Position numbers and translations under genes: made by a program
Shown here: piece after piece, positions 1 to 5,842 of the stretch
Layout of the letters: each line of letters begins with the position of its first letter
Numbering within the stretch: the stretch's first letter is position 1
Assembly: GCA_021781185.1 (NCBI GenBank)
Contig: JAJXXI010000272.1
Coordinates: 1 to 8,023, forward strand
Source of the DNA: a bacterium
GTDB lineage: Bacteria; Verrucomicrobiota; Verrucomicrobiia; Limisphaerales; UBA11358
DNA length: 8,023 nt
Direction: 5' to 3'
Notes under the pieces: generated by a model
Databases searched by the model: none
What the model saw: only the letters and a program-made list of their open reading frames with translations
Told to the model about the DNA's origin: nothing

Positions 1-466
1 CGTCAATCGGCTCTTGCCGGATGAGCGTGTCGAAAAAGTATCCGCCCTTGGGCATATGGCCGGATGGCGGCGCACTCACGTCGCCCTCGGGATACGTCAG
101 CCAGCCGCCGTCGGGCGCAGGCGTGACGTTGAAATTCGCCGGCACTTGCACCGGCGTGCCATCAAATAACGTGAACGGTTTCCAGCCACCTTCTTCGTAG
201 CCGAAAATATTTTTACGCGGCCAGACGCCAATCACGTCCGCGCCAATCGCCGCGCGGAGTTCTTCATCCACCTGCGCCAACATCTGATAAGGCTCGTGAA
301 CGCGCGTGGGCAAAGCGTTTGGGCCGATCAGCCGTTGCTTGAGCTGGTGCACGATGCTGGCGTGAATGCCGGAAATCCAAGTGCTGCCGAAGTCCACACA
401 GACGCGGTCGGGCTGGCGGTGGCTCAAGGCGGTGATGAGACGCTCGCGGGAGGTCATGGCTTTCAT
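1..466 (-). CDS. UroD-superfamily methyltransferase-like protein, N-terminal part (3' end outside window)
   Basis: The first 155 residues of another UroD-like protein; the frame runs off the window. The N-terminus is classic for the methyltransferase-like branch: MTSRERLITALSHRQPDRVCVDFGST, then GIHASIVHQLKQRLIG, YQMLAQVDEELRAAIGADVIGV, and a GYFFDTLIRQEP segment at the cut edge. The HxCG zinc motif and C-terminal barrel strands lie beyond position 1, so its catalytic type cannot be judged. Two ATG codons are possible in frame, 466 (MKAM) and 457 (MTSRERL). The second fits the family start better and the first gives tighter spacing, 10 bases after the DUF1638 stop. Neither has a Shine-Dalgarno motif. 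It is the fourth UroD-superfamily gene in the window and differs at its N-terminus from the one at 4430-5533. It is most likely a methyl-transfer or related enzyme; the substrate is unknown. Confidence 0.88.
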   Translation of the reverse strand, partial: MKAMTSRERLITALSHRQPDRVCVDFGSTWISGIHASIVHQLKQRLIGPNALPTRVHEPYQMLAQVDEELRAAIGADVIGVWPRKNIFGYEEGGWKPFTLFDGTPVQVPANFNVTPAPDGGWLTYPEGDVSAPPSGHMPKGGYFFDTLIRQEPID

Positions 467-476
467 AAGTCGAAAA

Positions 477-1220
477 TTAATTTGGCGTCACCGGTTCGGC
501 GCGGAGAATTTTTTCATCTGCTGATTGGCCCAATTGCATCCCCGGCTCGACAATCTGGAAGCGGGCGTCATCCCAGTTGCCCCACAGCAAATCGCGGAAC
601 AGGGCCGCGTCGCCGTGGATGCGCTCGAATTTCCAGCCGAGCCATTCGGCGCAGCGGCGGGTGTAATCCGCCTCATTCTCGGCGTCGTCCGTGCCGAGGT
701 CGATGTAGGTGGCGGTGTTGTGCTGCGCCCATTGCTCTCGTTCGGTTTCGAGGAGAAATTCCACATCGTCGGCCTCGAACTTCTTCGCCAGTTCGATTTT
801 CAGCGCTTCCAACTTGTCCGGTCCGGGCACGCGGCGGGCGCGATTCCAGCCAGGCGTGTAGTAAAAACAGGTCGGGCAGCGGCGCTGATGTTCGGCGTAG
901 GTTTCCTTGCTGCCCATGAAGACTGCAATGCAATCGTGCGCCCGCGGAATAACGAGCTTATGCCGCGCCGCCCGCAGCCCCGCCGTGCCGCGCCCGCACA
1001 GGCCGTAGGCCAGGACGACGGCCTCGATGTTGTTGCGCACGTCCACTTCATCAAGTTCCTTTTGTAACGTGGCGCGCAGCACATCCGGCTGGTCATGCAA
1101 ACCAATTTCAAAAAAACGTGTCTCGACGATGTGCCGCGCGTCGCGGGTGAGCAAAGCGATTTCCCGCTCGAAGACCGAACAGGCAAGGAGCGCTATTTTC
1201 GGCGGCGGCTGAGGTTTCAT
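477..1220 (-). CDS. DUF1638 domain protein
   Basis: A 247-residue protein matching DUF1638 along most of its length: LLACSVFEREI (11-21), AYGLCGRGTAGL (71-82), LVIPRAHDCIAVFMGSKETY (89-108), FYYTPGW (119-125) and YIDLG (172-176). Conserved Cys14, Cys75, His95 and Cys97 could form a metal or cofactor site. The biochemical role of DUF1638 is not known to me, but the family is often found close to UroD-like and corrinoid methyltransferase genes, as here. Unusually, a CPTC pair (Cys115, Cys118) precedes the FYYTPGW motif where I recall non-Cys residues in other members. The start chosen is the ATG at 1220 (MKPQPPPKIALLACS); a TTG at 1235 would add only five residues and has no support. The protein appears cytoplasmic, with no signal peptide or membrane segment. 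It lies 38 bases after the TIM-barrel gene and 10 bases before the next UroD-like gene. Confidence 0.88.
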   Translation of the reverse strand: MKPQPPPKIALLACSVFEREIALLTRDARHIVETRFFEIGLHDQPDVLRATLQKELDEVDVRNNIEAVVLAYGLCGRGTAGLRAARHKLVIPRAHDCIAVFMGSKETYAEHQRRCPTCFYYTPGWNRARRVPGPDKLEALKIELAKKFEADDVEFLLETEREQWAQHNTATYIDLGTDDAENEADYTRRCAEWLGWKFERIHGDAALFRDLLWGNWDDARFQIVEPGMQLGQSADEKILRAEPVTPN

Positions 1221-1258
1221 GGTAGCGAAAATCAACTCATCACTCGCAAATTTGCCGA
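1221..1258 (-). other. Longest intergenic gap (38 bases) with a 10-bp palindrome
   Basis: This is the only spacer longer than 13 bases. It contains the perfect palindrome GCAAATTTGC at 1246-1255, 25 bases upstream of the DUF1638 start. It could be a binding site for a dimeric regulator or pure chance. No stem-loop with a T-run, promoter pair or Shine-Dalgarno motif is visible. Confidence 0.25.
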
Positions 1259-2155
1259 TCAGGTGCGACCTCGTCTAGCCTCCGTCAGACATTCTCTGGC
1301 TATTTTTTGGTAAAGCAGCGCCTGTTGGTAACGGTCAGTTTCCTCAACCAGTTTTCCGCCAGCGTCAGGAAACATCCGCGCGTAGTAGTAGGTGCCGGAA
1401 AGCAGTTCGGGCGCGAAGATGAGAACGTCGCCCGCTTTGGCATGGTCGAGAAAACCGCGCATGGCGCACGTCCACATCGTGCGGAAATCTGCAAAGTAGT
1501 TCGTGACGCCGCTCGCCGCGACCGGGCGCGTCGCCGCATCGTCCACCGGCATCTGCATGTGTCCCGGACTAGCGATGCGTCCGTGCATGAAGCCGACGCG
1601 GTCAAAGATGGGCGACATGAAATTCATCTTCATCTCGATGCCGCCGTAAACCATTTCCTGTCCGCAATAATAATGGCTGAAATCGCCGTTGAACAGCACC
1701 TCGGGAAACCGTTTCGTGATTTGCACCGTGCGCCACATATCTTGGGTGATGGTGGCGCGATGGGTTTCAATGAAGATTGGCAACCGGGTTTTCTCCGAGG
1801 CGCTTAAAATGGATTCCACCAAACGAAAAACTTCGTCGTCGTCTTCGACACCCCAGCCGGCGTGGACGGTGAGGCATAGGTCACCGCGCGCCGCGTATTT
1901 TTGCGCGATGGGCAACGCTTCCGCCGGGGTGTTGATGCGGTCAAGGCCGCAGAACGGCATGACGCTCACGGACGGCGGTTCGCCGCTCGTGACCTGCACG
2001 CCGTCAAACCCATCCGCCCGCAGGCGGGCCATGCGTTCGTCGCCTTCAAGGCCGGGCCAAATGCTGTTTGGGCGAAGGTCGGCCAGGTTGTCCAGATTCA
2101 GATAAACGCGCAGCTTGGGCGCGTCGGTCGAGCCGTCGTTGAGGTAGCGGCGCAT
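1259..2155 (-). CDS. Sugar phosphate isomerase/epimerase-like TIM-barrel protein (xylose isomerase/IolE type)
   Basis: A cytoplasmic 298-residue protein with the pattern of the xylose-isomerase-like TIM-barrel superfamily, which includes IolE, MocC and endonuclease IV. The visible metal-site candidates come at the ends of successive strands: Glu130 in IFIETHRATITQD, Asp158 and His161 in FNGDFSHYY, His191 in GFMHGRIA, and Glu250 in IFAPELL. His98 in LTVHAGWG is a likely substrate-side residue. This E/D/H/E order is what divalent-metal epimerases and dehydratases of the superfamily show, so isomerisation, epimerisation or dehydration of a sugar or cyclitol derivative is the likely chemistry. 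The start is the ATG at 2155 (MRRYLNDGSTDAP), 2 bases after the stop of the desaturase fusion. Longer in-frame starts would run deep into that gene. The tight spacing argues that the two enzymes are made together and act in the same pathway. The exact substrate is not readable, and assignment to a named enzyme would be a guess. Confidence 0.82.
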   Translation of the reverse strand: MRRYLNDGSTDAPKLRVYLNLDNLADLRPNSIWPGLEGDERMARLRADGFDGVQVTSGEPPSVSVMPFCGLDRINTPAEALPIAQKYAARGDLCLTVHAGWGVEDDDEVFRLVESILSASEKTRLPIFIETHRATITQDMWRTVQITKRFPEVLFNGDFSHYYCGQEMVYGGIEMKMNFMSPIFDRVGFMHGRIASPGHMQMPVDDAATRPVAASGVTNYFADFRTMWTCAMRGFLDHAKAGDVLIFAPELLSGTYYYARMFPDAGGKLVEETDRYQQALLYQKIARECLTEARRGRT

Positions 2156-2157
2156 GA

Positions 2158-4416
2158 TTAAAATTCGTCGAAGGCGATTTGGGACTCGACCACGCCCAAG
2201 CCTGCCAGCATTTTCTGGCAGGCGGCAATCATTTGCGGCGGACCGCACAGATAGAATTCCACGGCCCGGACATTCGCGTGGGATTTGAGATATTGCTCCA
2301 GCACGACCTCGTGAATCAGGCCGCGATGACCGATCCAGTTGTCTTCCGGCAACGGCGCGGACAGTGCGAGGTGAAAATGGAAGTTTGGGAATTTCGCGGC
2401 GAGGCCGTCAAAATAATCCTGATAAAAAATTTCCTGCTTGGAACGAGCGCCATACCAGAAGCTCACGCGGCGCGCCGTGGCTTCCGTCTCGAACAGGTGC
2501 GAGAGATGTGCCCGCAACGGCGACATGCCCGCGCCGCCGCCGATGTAAACCATTTCCTTCTGCGTGGGCTTGAGGTGGAAGTCGCCGAACGGCCCGATGG
2601 CGGTGACGACGTCGCCGGGTTTCAGGTTGAACATGTAGGCCGAACCGACGCCGGGCGGGCAGTCCTGTCCCGGCGGCGGCGTGGCGATGCGAACGTTGAA
2701 GCGCAGCGTGCGCTCGGTCGCAGCGTTGCTGGCGAGCGAGTAGTTGTTGCGGCGCGCATCGCCGGGATGTTTCGCGACGAGATCAAACAGATGATGCGCC
2801 CGCCACACGGCGGCATAAGGCTCGGAAACTTCAAATTCGCGGAAAGAAATCATCCCGTAAGCCGGAATGTCGAACTGCAAATAATCGCCGGGCGTGAACT
2901 CCAACTTGGTGGCGGCGTCCACCGGTTCAAGCGTCAGCTCCTTGATGAACGTGGCGACGTTGCGATTGCTGACGACGCGCAACACAATAGATTTTGCTTC
3001 ACGCGCGCCGGCGCCACCGGGGTGATTGATATTCAGAAAGAGCCGGCCTTTGCGTTCTTCCAACGGATAGGTGCGCAACCCGCGGCAAATCGGGGCGCGC
3101 GCCGGTGAACCGTCGGCGAGGTGGAAACGGCCGTTGTGCTTCGGACATTCAATCGTGCCGCCAATCACGACACCGTCTGCGAGATGGTTGTTGCCGTGGG
3201 TGCAAATGCCGTCGGTGGCGAACAGCGCGCCGTTGCCATCGCGACAAAGCGCGTAAGTTTTCCGGCCGTGATCAAAACGGATGACATCGGATTTGCCCAA
3301 ATCCGCTGCCGCGCAAACTTCAATCCAGCCCTCGGCATCAGCAGCGTTGATTGAAGCGCGGATGCCCTCCGCCGCCCGCGTGCGTGCCGGTGGCAACTGG
3401 CGTTTGACGTGGTAGCCGGGGTCTTTCACCTGGCGCAGCAGCGTCGGCAAAATTTCCTTCCATGCGGCGAAGATGGAGGGATACGGCGGCGGGCAATCGG
3501 CCTTGATGAGTTCGTGCAGCTTCGGCAGCGCATGATACGGCACGAGCGGGAACATGTGGTGCTCAACGTGGTAATTCATATTCCAGTAGATGAACCGGCT
3601 GATGGGGTTCATGTAAACCGTGCGGCAGTTGAGCCGGTGATCGAGCACGTTCTCGGCGAGCCCGGCGTGTTGCGGCGTGTTCTGGACGATCATCACCCAT
3701 GTGCCGAAGAAGTGCGGCAGGATGAACAGGAAAATCGGAATCCAACTGTGCAGCAGCACCGCCGAGAGCATCACCGCCGCGTAGATCGCGAGGATGATGC
3801 GCGCGTTCCGATAAACTTTTGGAAATTCGGACTCGGGAATGAACGTCTTCTCGCCCGGCGACATCCGGCCGAGCGCGTGGCGGATCAGGCTGGGATAATA
3901 AATGCGATAAACATTCGCCGCCGTGAGGCTCAACAGCAGCCCGACCATGTCCGGCGGACGCGGCACTTGGATTTCTGGATCGCGGCCCACGACAATGGTG
4001 TCGCTGTGATGGCGATTGTGACTCCAGCGCCAGACGACGGATTCCCGCAGAACCATGAATGAGGCGATTTCGTAGAGCGCGGTATTCATCCAATCGGTCT
4101 TGAACGCCGTGCCGTGCCCACACTCGTGCCAGCGCGAATCCGAAGCCGTGCCGTAGAACACGGCGTAAATCGCGTAAGGCAACAGCATCCACCACGAGCC
4201 CCAGAGCGCGATCGTCGCGTAGCCCGTCGCGAGCAAGATGGCGAACAGCAACAGCGTATCGCGAATGGCCGGCCCGTTGCGGCGTTCGAGCAGCTTGCGC
4301 AATTCCGCCTTCGGGACGGGCGTGGTATACCACTCGGCCTCGGCGAGGCCCTTCTCCACCGCGAGCGTGGCATTCATGCCGGTGAGGCTGTAATCAGGAG
4401 CAATGGTCTGACTCAT
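2158..4416 (-). CDS. Membrane di-iron desaturase/hydroxylase - Rieske - NqrF-like reductase fusion (MocD-like)
   Basis: A 752-residue, three-part protein. Residues about 50-315 are a membrane fatty-acid-desaturase/hydroxylase domain with all three His boxes: His97-ECG-His101, His133-NR-His136-His137, and His283-VE-His286-His287. There is also an NxxxH element (Asn246-TPQ-His250) and hydrophobic segments near 51-90, 155-175 and 205-245. Residues about 362-465 are a Rieske [2Fe-2S] domain with Cys405-T-His407, 16 residues, then Cys424-PK-His427. Residues about 475-752 match the FAD/NADH module of NqrF (FNVRIATPPPGQDCPPG, IGPFGDF, IGGGAGMSPLRAHL, FWYGARSKQEIFY, EDNW, YLCGPPQM, final FDEF). Electrons would flow NADH to FAD to Rieske to the di-iron site at the inner membrane. 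The WSHNRHHSDT-VGRDPEI region resembles MocD, the rhizopine demethylation oxygenase, from memory. The likely start is the ATG at 4416, 13 bases after the upstream stop; an in-frame TTG at 4452 would overlap that gene. The FAD motif reads NNYS rather than the usual RxYS. The reaction could be O-demethylation, hydroxylation or desaturation. The domain calls are firm; the substrate is unknown. Confidence 0.93.
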   Translation of the reverse strand: MSQTIAPDYSLTGMNATLAVEKGLAEAEWYTTPVPKAELRKLLERRNGPAIRDTLLLFAILLATGYATIALWGSWWMLLPYAIYAVFYGTASDSRWHECGHGTAFKTDWMNTALYEIASFMVLRESVVWRWSHNRHHSDTIVVGRDPEIQVPRPPDMVGLLLSLTAANVYRIYYPSLIRHALGRMSPGEKTFIPESEFPKVYRNARIILAIYAAVMLSAVLLHSWIPIFLFILPHFFGTWVMIVQNTPQHAGLAENVLDHRLNCRTVYMNPISRFIYWNMNYHVEHHMFPLVPYHALPKLHELIKADCPPPYPSIFAAWKEILPTLLRQVKDPGYHVKRQLPPARTRAAEGIRASINAADAEGWIEVCAAADLGKSDVIRFDHGRKTYALCRDGNGALFATDGICTHGNNHLADGVVIGGTIECPKHNGRFHLADGSPARAPICRGLRTYPLEERKGRLFLNINHPGGAGAREAKSIVLRVVSNRNVATFIKELTLEPVDAATKLEFTPGDYLQFDIPAYGMISFREFEVSEPYAAVWRAHHLFDLVAKHPGDARRNNYSLASNAATERTLRFNVRIATPPPGQDCPPGVGSAYMFNLKPGDVVTAIGPFGDFHLKPTQKEMVYIGGGAGMSPLRAHLSHLFETEATARRVSFWYGARSKQEIFYQDYFDGLAAKFPNFHFHLALSAPLPEDNWIGHRGLIHEVVLEQYLKSHANVRAVEFYLCGPPQMIAACQKMLAGLGVVESQIAFDEF

Positions 4417-4429
4417 ACATCGTTTCGAT

Positions 4430-5533
4430 TCACGATTGTTGCACAGTTTCAATCATGGCGAAAATATTTTCCAGCGGCGTGCCGGCCTGCACGTTGTGGC
4501 AGGAAGCGCAAATAAATCCCTGGCCGCCTGCGCCAAGCGTCGCCAGACAATCGCGCGTCTCGCGACGCACATCGTCAACCGTGCCGCGCGGCAGGGCGAA
4601 TTGGTTGTCTACGCCGCCGTGGAAAACCACGCGCGAGCCGAATTCCTTTTTCAATTCCGCCCTGTCCATGCCCGGACAGGCGTGTTGGATCGGGTTGAGC
4701 ACATCCACACCGCAATCAATGATGGGCTTGAGCAGCGGTCGCGCCGCGCCGTCGGTGTGGTAAAAGACCTTCAGGCCGTGCGCGTGAATCAGGTCGCACC
4801 AGCGCTTGAGCCGCGGCTGCAAATGTTGTTGCCACATTCCCGCCGACATGAGTAGCGAAGTCTGCCCCGCGATGTCGTCGCTGATGAACACGAGGTCGAG
4901 GTTTTTACCGGCGCGGGCGAAGAAACGTTTCATCATCTCGGTCTGGATAGATTCCACCCGGTCGAGAATTGCCCCAACGAGTTCCGGGCCTTCAATCAGG
5001 TCCATCATGGACTGCTCCAGGCCGCGCAATTGGCAGTAGATTTCAAAGAATGAAACCCACGGGCCGATGACGGCGTAGTCGCGGGAGGCGCGTTCCGCCA
5101 GCGCCACCGCGCCGTCGTAATCGAAGCGCTCCACCTTGGGCCACCACGGATAATTGTCGAGCGACGTTGGCGAGTCGTAACCGGTCAGCGGCGCAGTGCC
5201 GAACTCGGCGTAATGCGCTTCGCCGGCCTGAATGTTCTTGAGCGGCACGCCCCACATGGTGCGGTCGCCGCCGGATTCCGCGCCCGCGCCGGACTGCCCG
5301 CCAGCACGTTCACCCGCGTCGGTTTTGTAATCCATGAAGTCCCACACGATTTTGTCGAGGCTGAGCGCTTTCCACATCGCGAAATCATCCTGCGCTCCGA
5401 AGTGTTTGCGGAGCGCGACGGAAATTTCCGGCGTGTGCCAGAGGTCCACCGGCGTCCGGTCGGTCGGTTGGCGGTTGAGCGTGGCGAGGATGCGCTGTTT
5501 CGGAGTCATGGTCGGCAAAGATGATTTTTGCAT
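4430..5533 (-). CDS. UroD-superfamily protein with HTDG in place of HxCG
   Basis: A complete 367-residue member of the uroporphyrinogen-decarboxylase/methyltransferase superfamily (TIM barrel, cytoplasmic). The core family start is MTPKQRILATLNRQPTDRTPVDLW, which begins at Met9 (ATG at 5509). The upstream ATG at 5533, 3 bases after the previous stop, gives 8 extra residues, and neither start has a Shine-Dalgarno motif. Further landmarks are FISDDIAGQTSLLMS (about 216-230), FYHTDGAARPLLKPIIDCGVDVLNPIQ split over 257-283, FHGGVDNQ (304-311), and ICASCHNVQAGTPLENIFAM (341-360). In corrinoid-linked members, His-x-Cys plus a late Cys bind zinc. Here the first motif is His259-Thr-Asp261-Gly, so the first Cys is missing, while Cys342, Cys345 and His346 remain possible ligands. 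I recall an HxDG subfamily in PVC and related bacteria with no assigned reaction. A Gly/Ala-rich insert lies at about 73-90. It is followed after 13 bases by the desaturase fusion gene. It is not expected to be HemE. Confidence 0.88.
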   Translation of the reverse strand: MQKSSLPTMTPKQRILATLNRQPTDRTPVDLWHTPEISVALRKHFGAQDDFAMWKALSLDKIVWDFMDYKTDAGERAGGQSGAGAESGGDRTMWGVPLKNIQAGEAHYAEFGTAPLTGYDSPTSLDNYPWWPKVERFDYDGAVALAERASRDYAVIGPWVSFFEIYCQLRGLEQSMMDLIEGPELVGAILDRVESIQTEMMKRFFARAGKNLDLVFISDDIAGQTSLLMSAGMWQQHLQPRLKRWCDLIHAHGLKVFYHTDGAARPLLKPIIDCGVDVLNPIQHACPGMDRAELKKEFGSRVVFHGGVDNQFALPRGTVDDVRRETRDCLATLGAGGQGFICASCHNVQAGTPLENIFAMIETVQQS

Positions 5534-5536
5534 CGA

Positions 5537-5842
5537 TTAGTGGACAAAGAACGCGAGCGGCGTGCCGCTGGGGATTTCGCAGCCGGCGTGGACGATGAAC
5601 GGATTCCCGACTTCCTGATAGCAGCGCTCCAATTTCGCGCGGATGAAATCAGGATTGCCGCGCAGGATGTCCGCCACGGGGTCAAGATTGCCACCGATGG
5701 CCACCTTCGGACCGAGCGCTTCACGGACTTTGCCCAAACCGACCATGTGATCCACGTCAAACACATCGAGGTTAAGCGAAGCCAGTCCCGGCAGCAGACA
5801 GGCAGGGTTGATGCGAGTGGTGGTTAATGGGTTCCTCTTCAT
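5537..5842 (-). pseudogene. Truncated MtaA/CmuA-type UroD-like methyltransferase, C-terminal remnant
   Basis: This 101-residue ORF looks like the last quarter of a MtaA/CmuA-type methyltransferase. Residues about 16-95 read LLPGLASLNLDVFDVDHMV, then VREALGPKVAIGGNLDPVADIL, then VGNPFIVHAGCEIPSGTP, which is the usual C-terminal pattern of that group. Members are normally about 340-370 residues, so some 250 residues are missing, including the HxCGxT zinc motif that should lie just before residue 16. In its place is an unrelated leader (MKRNPLTTTRINPA). Cys88 in AGCEIP, the usual third zinc ligand, is kept. The C-terminus also ends early (TPLAFFVH) compared with the expected ending of the form ENLxALCEP. 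A quarter of a TIM barrel should not fold alone, so I call it a decayed gene. The frame is nevertheless clean, its ATG overlaps the beta-helix stop (ATGA at 5839-5842), and it ends 3 bases before the next gene. It may still be translated. It could instead be a small partner protein, which I consider unlikely. Confidence 0.72.
5839..5842 (-). other. ATGA stop/start overlap between beta-helix gene and UroD-like remnant
   Basis: The TGA stop of the beta-helix gene (5841-5839) overlaps the ATG (5842-5840) of the 101-residue remnant, the same arrangement as at the other end of the beta-helix gene. If the remnant is not functional, this start may be fortuitous. Confidence 0.7.

Noticed and set aside
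2179..3108. Plus-strand open frame of 309 codons opposite the Rieske/NqrF part of the fusion
   Set aside because: Shadow of a strongly supported gene; Arg/Gly/Ala-rich translation with no family features.
3409..4062. Plus-strand open frame of 217 codons opposite the desaturase domain
   Set aside because: His/Arg-rich shadow of the desaturase coding strand, with no independent support.
2158..4416. Simple lipid acyl desaturase, or a bona fide NqrF subunit of the Na+-pumping NADH dehydrogenase
   Set aside because: The Rieske domain and attached reductase, the MocD-like His box 2 context and the absence of other nqr genes argue against both, although lipid desaturation is not excluded as the reaction.
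4417..4452. Upstream TTG start for the desaturase fusion
   Set aside because: It would overlap the previous gene by more than 20 bases with a Cys/Arg-rich leader; the ATG at 4416 gives a normal 13-base spacing.
4430..5533. HemE (uroporphyrinogen decarboxylase of heme synthesis)
   Set aside because: Fold family only. The HTDG and ICASCHNVQ motifs and the multi-paralogue context belong to the methyltransferase-like branches, and no other heme gene is present.
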